Assembly (NCBI GenBank): GCA_014523695.1
Contig: JAATVS010000075.1
Coordinates: forward strand, 1 to 7,140
Direction of reading: 5' to 3'
Source: Nitrososphaerales archaeon TH5895
GTDB lineage: Archaea; Thermoproteota; Nitrososphaeria; Nitrososphaerales; Nitrososphaeraceae
DNA length: 7,140 nucleotides
Made by a program: the position numbers and the translations under genes. Of this stretch, positions 1-5,727 are shown piece by piece; position 1 is the stretch's first letter; the number at the start of each line of letters is the position of its first letter. The notes below the pieces were generated by a model that was not told the origin of the DNA, did not search any database, and worked only from the letters and a program-made list of their open reading frames with translations.

Positions 1-212
1 ACATTCTGTTTAACGTGTAATTCCCCGACCTCTTTTGTACCATCCTGATGCTCAAAAGTCCAGAACCACTGCTGCCCGATAACCTTTATGGTCTCTGCGT
101 CCGGGGGCGCGGCTTCGATTTGATGCTCTACGTTCCACGCAGAGGCACCCACCCAGCATAGAACTGATATTACTGCGCCCACATAGACCCATTCTACTGT
201 AGCATGACCCAT
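1..212 (-). CDS. coxB: Cytochrome c oxidase subunit II, second helix and start of CuA domain (partial)
   Basis: This is part of subunit II of a heme-copper terminal oxidase, which passes electrons from a copper protein carrier to subunit I. Seventy codons are visible before the window edge cuts the gene. Residues 7-28 form one transmembrane helix. Then comes PPDAETIKVIGQQWFWTFEH, the classical run that opens the periplasmic cupredoxin domain (I-x-V-x-G-x-Q-W-x-W). The CuA ligands lie beyond the edge. The ATG at 212 is chosen because GGAGG stands 10 bases upstream and an in-frame stop lies just before it. The gene begins 5 bases after the tandem stops of the preceding gene, which supplies the first helix that this protein lacks. 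A helix entering from the inside and a CuA domain outside fit the normal topology. Identification as subunit II is secure; the split arrangement is directly visible. Confidence 0.88.
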   Translation of the reverse strand, partial: MGHATVEWVYVGAVISVLCWVGASAWNVEHQIEAAPPDAETIKVIGQQWFWTFEHQDGTKEVGELHVKQN

Positions 213-217
213 AACTA

Positions 218-493
218 CTATGCCTCCTTCTTTTCAGTTCGTGGTCTGTTTTTGGGGTTGGATTCTCTAAATCTCCAATATATGTAAACTAATGTACCCT
301 GCACCAGCGCTCCTATAACAAAAGCCGCTACCATACCTTGATAGAAAAGATCCCATACTGCCACTCTCCTTACAATAAGCTCTTCAGCTTCCTGAGCAAA
401 AACATCAATGAAATTGATTTCGAAAATAGACAAATAACCTATAACAGATAGGCATCCTATCATGGTCCAAGATATTGCTAATCTAGATACCAT
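218..493 (-). CDS. Cytochrome oxidase subunit II N-terminal half as a separate gene (signal peptide plus first helix)
   Basis: This 91-residue membrane protein has a hydrophobic N-terminus (about 5-33) ending in VFA|QEA, a plausible signal peptidase site. An amphipathic acidic/basic stretch (EAEELIVRRVAVWD) follows, then a helix at about 50-73 (LFYQGMVAAFVIGALVQGTL and on), and finally a charged Pro/Lys/Arg tail. The spacing and the VYIYWRFRES ending of the helix match transmembrane helix 1 of cytochrome oxidase subunit II. The next gene begins exactly where helix 2 of a normal subunit II would follow. It ends in two consecutive TAG codons. No Shine-Dalgarno precedes the ATG, and a TATA-like box sits about 40 bases upstream, so the transcript probably has a short leader and covers both halves. 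The assignment rests on helix pattern and context, not on a catalytic residue. An unrelated small oxidase subunit is the alternative. Confidence 0.72.
   Translation of the reverse strand: MVSRLAISWTMIGCLSVIGYLSIFEINFIDVFAQEAEELIVRRVAVWDLFYQGMVAAFVIGALVQGTLVYIYWRFRESNPKNRPRTEKKEA
223..227 (-). promoter_or_regulatory. Shine-Dalgarno before the second coxB segment
   Basis: GGAGG (extended GAAGGAGG on the minus strand) lies inside the last codons of the 91-residue gene, with 10 bases between it and the ATG at 212. It argues that the second half of subunit II is independently initiated rather than being the product of a sequencing frameshift. Confidence 0.75.
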
Positions 494-530
494 TAAAGAT
501 TCACTCGTTAGCTCATAAGCCTCGTACTTC

Positions 531-538
531 TAATTTAA
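531..538 (-). promoter_or_regulatory. Probable TATA box for the split coxB genes
   Basis: The minus strand reads CCTTAAATTAG here, preceded by purine-rich GAAA that could act as a BRE. Transcription starting about 25 bases downstream would give a leader of roughly 15 bases before the ATG at 493. That fits the archaeal pattern of first genes lacking a Shine-Dalgarno. It is a motif reading only. Confidence 0.45.
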
Positions 539-591
539 GGTTTCTAATGAGTCATAAGATGCAATACTCGCTATATCGCATCCTGATCTGG

Positions 592-1734
592 TCATAGATG
601 ACTTTCCGATTGTTGCTGGTATCGGACAAGCTCCGTTCTAAATCTTCGACGTTCCCATACCATAAGGTACACCACACCTCCCACCAATATAGCCTCAGTC
701 GATTTGGCAAGCACACCTGCCACTTCTACCTGCTCCGCAACATTGTTCGGGGACAACGGAGGGGGAAAAATTACAGAATAGAGATATAATCCGAGCAATA
801 CAGAGCTGCCGATCAAACCAAACATGTTCAAGACTGCGGTTTTACGATAGCGATTTCGAACAGAAGCGATATCATTCGAGATCTTGGATTCGTTTAATGA
901 AATCAATACGTACGCGATTCCATATGTGAATTGTGCCGCTCCCGCGGCGAAAAGGAAGATACTATATTCGATTCTCAAAGACGCGTGTCCTGGGAAGACA
1001 GCAATATGTACAAAACCCGAGGCCATCGCCAAGAGCAATATACAATACTTCAACACTTGTTTATCTCTAATATTTTCAGACATGATCGTCTTTCTTCTCT
1101 TAAGAAAAATAAGGGCGAGAACCACCCCTAGTACTGCAATACCCATAAAAATTCCAGTGAATATTGAACCATAATAGATCGTGCCAAAATTATTGGTTAC
1201 GGAGATATTCATCAATCCTCGTTCACAGTCACAATCAGATCTATCTAGGAGTGTACTTCTCGCGGGACTCGCAAGGCCTATTCTATTCTCAATAGTAGGT
1301 GAGTCATCAACCACGCTGACGACCAATATATAATTACCAATCTTTGGGAATGTGTAATAGAGCCTAAAATCGCCGACATCGTGCTTGGTCCAAGGAAATA
1401 CTGCAATACGGTCCCCGGATTTCTCGTCATAAACTTCTACCATAGTTACAATATTTGTCATGTCGTTCCCTTTGTTGTCTTGAATACTGAAAACAATTCC
1501 TGCTGGCTCTTCAGGTCGTGGATAGTCAGGCTCCATGCCCTGAAATATATAGTATTTACCTACACCAGAGAACCCTCCATTGTAATGAGGGAGGTGTTCT
1601 AGGTGAGAGAATGCGACGTTTGTCGAGGCGAAGCCAAGGATAATGAGCGGTAAACAAATGAGGACTAGTCTGAAGGGGTGAGAAACACTCCAGCCTGCGG
1701 ATATGTGCGACCTAGCCCTAGTGAATACATCCAT
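592..1734 (-). CDS. Exported membrane protein with His-rich N-terminus and Ig-like outer domain, next to terminal oxidase
   Basis: I do not recognise a named family. The 380 residues show a signal-like helix (22-39) ending with VAFS|HLEHLPHYN. Cleavage after Ser43 would leave His44 as the first residue, with His47 and His50 close by. Residues about 60-145 look like a beta-sandwich (VFSIQDNKGND, MVEVYDEKSGDRI, VGDFRLYYTFPKIGNYILVV), similar in style to YtkA/FixH-like domains. A DCDC motif lies at 167-170. Helices follow at about 189-211, 230-249, 257-280, 306-325 and 350-365, with His243 and His250 at the second of these. The ATG at 1734 has no Shine-Dalgarno but follows a TATA-like box. It lies upstream of and co-directional with the oxidase genes, separated by 98 bases. 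A role in copper handling or oxidase assembly is possible, but that is inference from the histidines and the neighbours. Confidence 0.7.
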   Translation of the reverse strand: MDVFTRARSHISAGWSVSHPFRLVLICLPLIILGFASTNVAFSHLEHLPHYNGGFSGVGKYYIFQGMEPDYPRPEEPAGIVFSIQDNKGNDMTNIVTMVEVYDEKSGDRIAVFPWTKHDVGDFRLYYTFPKIGNYILVVSVVDDSPTIENRIGLASPARSTLLDRSDCDCERGLMNISVTNNFGTIYYGSIFTGIFMGIAVLGVVLALIFLKRRKTIMSENIRDKQVLKYCILLLAMASGFVHIAVFPGHASLRIEYSIFLFAAGAAQFTYGIAYVLISLNESKISNDIASVRNRYRKTAVLNMFGLIGSSVLLGLYLYSVIFPPPLSPNNVAEQVEVAGVLAKSTEAILVGGVVYLMVWERRRFRTELVRYQQQSESHL

Positions 1735-1763
1735 CTGTGATGTAAATTAGTTAGGTCTTAAAC

Positions 1764-1775
1764 TATTTAATTTAA
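1764..1775 (-). promoter_or_regulatory. Probable TATA box for the 380-residue membrane protein
   Basis: The minus strand has an AT-only run (TTAAATTAAATAG) beginning about 40 bases before the ATG at 1734. Initiation about 25 bases downstream gives a leader of only a few bases, in agreement with the absence of a Shine-Dalgarno motif. Confidence 0.5.
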
Positions 1776-1802
1776 TATGAATTGATACTGAGTTGGGTTT
1801 CT

Positions 1803-1831
1803 GGCTTCCAAGAAGTTGTTGGAATGGTGCC
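1803..1831. repeat. Imperfect inverted repeat in the intergenic gap
   Basis: TTCCAA (1806-1811) and TTGGAA (1819-1824) form a perfect 6-bp stem around a 7-base loop. GGC (1803-1805) and GCC (1829-1831) can extend it past a 4-base bulge. It lies 57 bases downstream of the phosphatase stop and upstream of the TATA box of the next gene. It could be an RNA hairpin at the phosphatase 3' end or a palindromic operator. No T-run follows on either strand, so it is not a standard terminator. The rest of the 1735-1887 gap shows nothing else. Confidence 0.3.
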
Positions 1832-1887
1832 AAGATTGGTGATGATAAAGGTGACGAGGCAATCTCAATTACTTTATGATCATACTC

Positions 1888-2511
1888 CTATTCTTCAAAA
1901 TACCGGTTGATACTCATCAAATTTACAGCTGAAAGCGAATAGATCTGGCTTTCTTGCCTAAGTATAGTTAATGATGCATTACGTATGTGCCATCTGTAAA
2001 GAGAATTTGGATTGAGATCTAGAAGGATAGAAATCGCTGCCTTGATCGGATCTAGATGAGTTATTAGGAGGATATTCTCATCCTCGCATGTGTGTCCAAG
2101 TTCTTCGAGCAGGTTGTTTATACGATTTTTTACGGATGTAAATGATTCTACGCCGTAACTAAGCAAGGTTGGATCATTTCCGGCATAAAATTTTAAGAAG
2201 AGATTGCCATATTTCTGGACTATCTCTTCATAATTCATCCCAACCAGTTTCCCTAACTCTATCTCATAGAGCCGTTCGTCTACCTCGTAGGTACTACCCA
2301 ATATCTCACATACTATTTTCGCAGTTTCGATCGTTCTAATTACGGGGCTAACGAGTATTCTGGTTATCGGAATTTCTTTCAAGTACATAGCAGTGTCAGC
2401 AACCTGACGCTTTCCATACTCTGTAAGGTGTGCCTCAACGTGTCTACCTACCAAAATCTTATTTACATTATTCTCTGCCTGTCCATGTCGCATCATAATC
2501 GTCAACGGCAA
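1888..2511 (-). CDS. Histidine phosphatase superfamily protein (branch 1, phosphoglycerate mutase-like)
   Basis: This 207-residue soluble protein has the full catalytic set of branch-1 histidine phosphatases. RHGQAENN holds the phospho-accepting His9 with Arg8. LTEYGKRQ (29-36) and SPVIRTIETA (55-64, Arg59) follow, then the proton donor candidate Glu83 in YEIELGKLVG, and ITHLD with His152. Family members remove phosphate from small metabolites (sugar phosphates, alpha-ribazole phosphate) or proteins; the substrate cannot be read here. The usual Gly after the second His is Leu, in the form ITHLDPIKA. The start is unusual. No ATG precedes Met6, so TTG at 2511 (or TTG at 2505) is needed to complete strand 1 (PLTIMM) ahead of RHG, and an in-frame TGA lies just upstream. 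It is divergent from the F420 reductase gene. The family call is firm and the exact start is uncertain. Confidence 0.88.
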   Translation of the reverse strand: MPLTIMMRHGQAENNVNKILVGRHVEAHLTEYGKRQVADTAMYLKEIPITRILVSPVIRTIETAKIVCEILGSTYEVDERLYEIELGKLVGMNYEEIVQKYGNLFLKFYAGNDPTLLSYGVESFTSVKNRINNLLEELGHTCEDENILLITHLDPIKAAISILLDLNPNSLYRWHIRNASLTILRQESQIYSLSAVNLMSINRYFEE

Positions 2512-2540
2512 CCTAAATCTTCATGAGTGTAGTCAATCCT

Positions 2541-2550
2541 TACATATAAA
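2541..2550. promoter_or_regulatory. Divergent promoter core between phosphatase and npdG
   Basis: TACATATAAA reads as a TATA box in both directions: CATATAAA on plus, TTTATATG on minus. On the minus strand initiation about 25 bases on would be near 2520, roughly ten bases before the TTG at 2511. On the plus strand it would be near 2572, leaving a 40-75 base leader before the reductase. No second clear TATA is seen in the gap, so the two genes may share this site. Confidence 0.45.
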
Positions 2551-2647
2551 ATGCATTGTTAAACAAGCCAACAAGTGCAGATGATGATTAGCTAAGAAAA
2601 AGAGCTAGAAAATGTTTTCATACCGGAGCCTGTTGGATCTGAATAGG

Positions 2648-3322
2648 ATGAAGATCGGTATTGTCGGCGGAACAGGAGGAATGGGAGAGGGGTTTGCACT
2701 ACGATGGTGTTTGAAACACGATATTATCATTGGGTCCCGTGATGTAACTAGAGCCAATGAAGCTGCTAAACAGTATATGGTTTCTGCTAGGGAGAATTAT
2801 GGAAACAGTATGACTGGAAATATCAGTGGTGAAGATAACTTTCAGCTATCTGAAATCTGCGATCTTGTAATATTATCTATTCCTTATGAGTCAACTGAAA
2901 GTACGTGCGTTGGGATCTCTGAGAAAATTAGCCCCAAATGCATAGTAGTTACACCCATAGTGCCTATGCGTAGAGAGGATAAGGGGTTTACGTATTTGCC
3001 TTTAGAGGAAGGAGTGAAATCTGCCGCTGAGTTGGTTTCCGATTACATTCGACCCAGAGGTAGAATCGTCTCGGCTTTTCACACCATATCAGAGGTCAAA
3101 TTGAAGGACATCAAACAAAGTCTGACCGTTGACACATTCGTATGCGGTGACGACCAGGCCAATGTCTCAACGATCAATTCGTTAATAGGAGAAATTAAGG
3201 GCCTTCGACCAATCTATTTGGGGCCATTATCGATGAGCTACCAAGCTGAAATATTAACCCCTATGTTGTTAAATGCCTCAAAAAGGAATAAAATCAAACA
3301 CCCGGGATTGATGGTGACCTAA
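2648..3322 (+). CDS. npdG: F420-dependent NADP oxidoreductase (NpdG/Fno family)
   Basis: It transfers hydride between reduced coenzyme F420 and NADP+ in the cytoplasm, linking the F420 and NADPH pools. From the ATG at 2648 it is 224 residues, the usual size. The Rossmann start MKIGIVGGTGGMGEG is followed by GSRDVTR (29-35). There Thr9, Ser30, Arg31 and Arg35 correspond to the NADP 2'-phosphate ligands known in the Archaeoglobus enzyme. AFHTISEVKL, VCGDDQANV, LIGEIKGLRPIYLGPLS and LTPMLLNASKRN match the C-terminal helical part of the family. The open frame extends to an ATG at 2612, but those 12 residues precede the conserved strand 1 and are probably not translated. The small membrane protein gene follows 12 bases after the stop, suggesting cotranscription. 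The family is certain; a physiological direction (making NADPH or reduced F420) is not shown. Confidence 0.92.
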   Translation: MKIGIVGGTGGMGEGFALRWCLKHDIIIGSRDVTRANEAAKQYMVSARENYGNSMTGNISGEDNFQLSEICDLVILSIPYESTESTCVGISEKISPKCIVVTPIVPMRREDKGFTYLPLEEGVKSAAELVSDYIRPRGRIVSAFHTISEVKLKDIKQSLTVDTFVCGDDQANVSTINSLIGEIKGLRPIYLGPLSMSYQAEILTPMLLNASKRNKIKHPGLMVT

Positions 3323-3334
3323 ACCTCATCAGAA

Positions 3335-3652
3335 ATGATCTTTACTCAGAGAGAAAATAACAATCGTGGCAGAAACTGGATGTCGGCGATGGGGGTACTT
3401 TTTATCGTTATGGCAACCATCATAGGTATTCGGAACATAGTCCTTGTTACTTACGCACCAGAATCAGTGAATCCGCCATTTGAATCGGCATTTGCGAGAT
3501 ATTTTAGCCCGTACCTCAACAATGAAAAATTTGTAATTGCAATGCTGGTAGGAGGTGGCTTTCTATTGTGGTGGGGCTACTTTAAAAAGAAAGACGATGA
3601 AGGCCCCCCCGATGAACATGAAAGAAGAAGATTCGGACACGATTACAGATGA
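3335..3652 (+). CDS. Small two-helix membrane protein of unknown function
   Basis: I do not recognise this 105-residue protein. The N-terminus is polar (NNNRGRN). Helix 1 spans about 16-39, an outer loop of about 25 residues (PESVNPPFESAFARYFSPYL) follows, and helix 2 spans about 66-83 (MLVGGGFLLWWGYF). Then comes a highly charged cytoplasmic tail (KKKDDE, DEHERRRFGHDYR). The positive residues after helix 2 place both ends inside. It starts 12 bases after npdG without a Shine-Dalgarno; Met16 at 3380 is an alternative start but would clip the N-terminus right at helix 1. A run of seven C at 3604-3610 lies in the tail region. It sits 73 bases before pspA, which has its own TATA-like box, so grouping with npdG is more likely than with the stress module. 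Confidence 0.65.
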   Translation: MIFTQRENNNRGRNWMSAMGVLFIVMATIIGIRNIVLVTYAPESVNPPFESAFARYFSPYLNNEKFVIAMLVGGGFLLWWGYFKKKDDEGPPDEHERRRFGHDYR

Positions 3653-3685
3653 TGAAATCTGTTCACTCTTGCACAATTAGGCACA

Positions 3686-3693
3686 TTTAATAA
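3686..3693 (+). promoter_or_regulatory. Probable TATA box for pspA-pspAA
   Basis: TTTAATAA, inside the AT-rich run 3684-3701, lies about 36 bases before the TTG start of pspA. Initiation about 25 bases downstream would leave a leader of around ten bases with no Shine-Dalgarno. The T-run at 3697-3701 could also stop transcripts from the upstream gene. Confidence 0.45.
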
Positions 3694-3725
3694 TTATTTT
3701 TGCTCAATTAGTTGATAGAAAGTAA

Positions 3726-4463
3726 TTGGGATTACTCAATAGGATTTCGACTGTTATCAAGCAAAAAGCAAACTACCTTGTTGACAAATATGAGGATCCG
3801 CGGCAGGCTCTTGATTATTCGTACGAGAAGCAAAGAGAGCTTGTCAATCGTCTCCGTCGGGACATGGCCGAAGTTGTTACGTCAAAGAAAAGACTAGAAA
3901 TGCAGAAGGCGCGATTATGGGACAATATTAGAACACTGGATGAGCAAGCAAGGAGATCCCTTGATTCTGATAGAGAAGATCTTGCCAAGCTCGCTCTTCA
4001 GAGAAAGAATGCAAATCTGATTCAGATGCAGGGACTAGACAGGCAGATCGCAGAGATGCAGGCTGAACAGGAGAAATTAGAACAAACGGAAAAGAGACTA
4101 TCTGCCAAAGTAGAGGAATTTAAGTCCAAAAAAGAGGTGATTAAAGCACAATATTCTTCAGCTGAGGCGCAGGTTAGAATAAAGGAGAATATCACTGGCA
4201 TATCTGAGGAAATGACCGATGTTGGCATAGCAATGAACAGAGTTGAAGAGAAGGCTGAAAGGATGAAATCAAAAGCTCAAGCATTGGATGAAATGATTAG
4301 TTCGGGAGTGTTGGTAGACTATACATCTAACAAGGACGAGATCGAAAATGAGCTTGAACAGATTACCGTTAATAAATCTGTAGAGGAAGAATTAGCAAAA
4401 TTGAAGGCCGAAAAACTTAGAAAAAAGAAACGGGCCATTGAACAAGAGCAGGAAGCATCCTAA
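3726..4463 (+). CDS. pspA: PspA/IM30 (ESCRT-III-like) membrane-remodelling protein
   Basis: PspA coats and repairs the inner face of stressed cytoplasmic membranes by polymerising through long helical hairpins. The 245 residues open with MGLLNRISTVIKQKANYLVD, the typical amphipathic membrane-binding helix 0. YEDPRQALDYSYEKQRELVN, which follows it, matches the highly conserved start of helix 1. Residues about 30-150 are an unbroken charged heptad coiled coil (QRKNANLIQMQGLDRQIAEM), and residues 155-190 carry the later helices (ISEEMTDVGIAMNRVEEKAE). A Lys/Glu-rich tail ends the protein. The start is TTG at 3726: no ATG is near, and the conserved MGL requires it. Its stop overlaps the pspAA start by one base (TAATG), so the two are translationally coupled. 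Convergent neighbours pspAB and htpX complete the stress set. The family call is secure. Confidence 0.93.
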   Translation: MGLLNRISTVIKQKANYLVDKYEDPRQALDYSYEKQRELVNRLRRDMAEVVTSKKRLEMQKARLWDNIRTLDEQARRSLDSDREDLAKLALQRKNANLIQMQGLDRQIAEMQAEQEKLEQTEKRLSAKVEEFKSKKEVIKAQYSSAEAQVRIKENITGISEEMTDVGIAMNRVEEKAERMKSKAQALDEMISSGVLVDYTSNKDEIENELEQITVNKSVEEELAKLKAEKLRKKKRAIEQEQEAS

Positions 4464-5083
4464 TGAGGCATACTAGAAAAAAAGAAAGTGATTCTACCTC
4501 AGCAAGGCTCGATAAGAAAAAGGGAAAGAAACCAAAGTCTAGCATAAACAAGTCACCATCAAAGAAACGTTCTCTTAGCAAGAGAATTGATAGGGGGACA
4601 AAGAAAAAGACTTCACGCATTCAGACTAGAATGGCTAAACAGAAAGCACAGAAGACTAGGAGACCACTAGTAACAAAACGTACTCCAAAATTACGCGTTT
4701 CTAGAAAGAGTGACTTTCAAAAGACAAAGAACAGTTCGAGAGTTTTTCGAACCCCCTCCAGAAAACAAACTGCTACAAGGGGAGTAAAAAAGAAAATCAT
4801 TAGAGTTCTGGGCCAGGGGCAATTCTCGGTCGATTCAGAAACTTTAAGAAAATTAAATTCGATAGATAATTCAATTGTGCGAAAGCTTGAGACGGAAAAT
4901 TTGACCGATCAGGAATTCAAACTGAAGATGGAACAGCTGGAGGAGATCGTTACTAAAAAAGGAAAGCTACTTGATCCCAGAGTGATAGTAAGCTCTGACA
5001 TCATTCTCCCGGGCAACGATTTAACTATTGAAGAAGCAAATAAATTCTTCCATGGTGAAGGAATTATCCCGGGGCTTGACTAG
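4463..5083 (+). CDS. pspAA: PspA-associated protein PspAA with long lysine/arginine-rich N-terminal tail
   Basis: Residues 112-206 are a PspAA domain: IIRVLGQGQFSVD, LNSIDNSIVRKLE, VSSDIILPGNDLTIEEA and the ending GEGIIPGLD match the compact domain that usually accompanies PspA in archaea and actinobacteria. Ordinary PspAA proteins are little more than this domain (about 90-95 residues). Here 111 residues precede it, 44 of them Lys or Arg against 5 acidic, with many Ser/Thr and almost no hydrophobics. It is therefore surely disordered and strongly positive. It contains S/T-P-x-K/R motifs (SPSK at 31-34, TPSR at 97-100) like those in histone H1 tails. The start is fixed by the TAATG overlap with pspA, and there is no ATG near residue 112. 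The tail could bind membrane phospholipid, RNA or DNA; none of these is shown. The domain identity is firm. Confidence 0.85.
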   Translation: MRHTRKKESDSTSARLDKKKGKKPKSSINKSPSKKRSLSKRIDRGTKKKTSRIQTRMAKQKAQKTRRPLVTKRTPKLRVSRKSDFQKTKNSSRVFRTPSRKQTATRGVKKKIIRVLGQGQFSVDSETLRKLNSIDNSIVRKLETENLTDQEFKLKMEQLEEIVTKKGKLLDPRVIVSSDIILPGNDLTIEEANKFFHGEGIIPGLD

Positions 5084-5097
5084 TGGTTCGGCGGTAG

Positions 5098-5727
5098 TTA
5101 AATTCTCAACCTATCAAAAGGCATGTCCCACATAGGATACCATACTGTCATGTCAGCTTCCCAAGGGACTTCCTTTGCAATGATAGACATGAGTGTCAAT
5201 TCGAGATCACTACGCCTCTTCTCTTGAGCACCTAACGGAACGAAAGGGTAGAATCTCTTCCTCTTGTAATTATAAACCAGAAATTGGGGTTCAAGTCGAG
5301 TGCTCTCCATGTGGGAGTTGGGGGAAACGATTTTCTTGAATTCGAATACGGCGGCCAACATCTGATCTCTAAATCCTCGTTCTGCGATTGTGTCTGCAAC
5401 TCCATTTGACGCCACCAAGATATCTTCAACGCTCATCCCCCTTAGCATGATCCATAGATATCCTAACTTGTCATTAACTAGAACGTGTTCGGTCCGAAAT
5501 TCGCTGCTGCTTATTCTTAAAAATTCTTGTACTTCCCGGATGGTATCTGAAAAGTATGCTCCATTCACATTTTTAATGCAAATTCCGCATCTATTGGTAC
5601 TACTTAATCCCAGCTTTGTTTGAAGCGTAATATATGCGGAAGTAAGAGCGAATATCCCTTCATCAAAATCCTTATTTTTTCTATGCGAACTGCCCTTACC
5701 TAATTTTTTGAGCAGAGAGTCTATCAC
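5098..5727 (-). CDS. pspAB: PspA-associated protein PspAB
   Basis: This 209-residue soluble protein matches the PspAB family found with PspAA and HtpX in archaea. The recognisable signatures are the short helix at the start (MIDSLLKKLG), GFRDQMLAAVFEF (118-130), FLVYNYKRKRFYPFVP (149-164), RRSDLELTLMSII (171-183) and WYPMWDMPF (196-204). Its biochemical activity is unknown. Family context ties it to the membrane stress response with PspA and to the HtpX protease. It starts with GTG at 5727, overlapping the htpX stop by four bases (GTGA), with GGAGG 10 bases upstream, so translation is coupled to htpX. Its stop lies 14 bases from that of pspAA on the other strand. Two cysteines (47 and 50, CGIC) form a C-x-x-C that could be redox active or metal binding, though this is unproven. 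Confidence 0.85.
   Translation of the reverse strand: MIDSLLKKLGKGSSHRKNKDFDEGIFALTSAYITLQTKLGLSSTNRCGICIKNVNGAYFSDTIREVQEFLRISSSEFRTEHVLVNDKLGYLWIMLRGMSVEDILVASNGVADTIAERGFRDQMLAAVFEFKKIVSPNSHMESTRLEPQFLVYNYKRKRFYPFVPLGAQEKRRSDLELTLMSIIAKEVPWEADMTVWYPMWDMPFDRLRI

Noticed and set aside
213..230. Frameshift or sequencing error splitting subunit II
   Set aside because: There are two tandem in-frame TAG codons and a well-spaced GGAGG before a fresh ATG, and the break falls in a natural loop, so a true gene boundary is more likely.
598..1602. Several plus-strand frames across 598-1602
   Set aside because: All are short, lack recognisable motifs, and lie opposite the convincing 380-residue minus-strand membrane protein.
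2612..2647. 12-residue N-terminal extension of NpdG from ATG 2612
   Set aside because: It precedes the conserved first strand of the Rossmann fold, where family members begin, and the ATG at 2648 gives normal length.
3697..3701. T-run as terminator for the npdG pair
   Set aside because: Only five T, lying inside the pspA promoter region. It could end transcripts, but the evidence is too weak for a separate feature.
3712..3897. 61-residue plus-strand frame overlapping the start of pspA
   Set aside because: It overlaps pspA in another frame; the PspA N-terminal signature fixes the true frame.
4417..4620. Phe/Leu-rich hydrophobic frame on the minus strand
   Set aside because: It is an antisense shadow of the AAA/AAG-rich lysine tail of PspAA; it has no start signal and no coding character.
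4734..4752. GTTCGA...TCGAAC inverted repeat resembling a tRNA T-arm
   Set aside because: It lies inside the pspAA basic tail. No acceptor, D or anticodon arm can be drawn around it, and the loop is T-rich without tRNA conservation.
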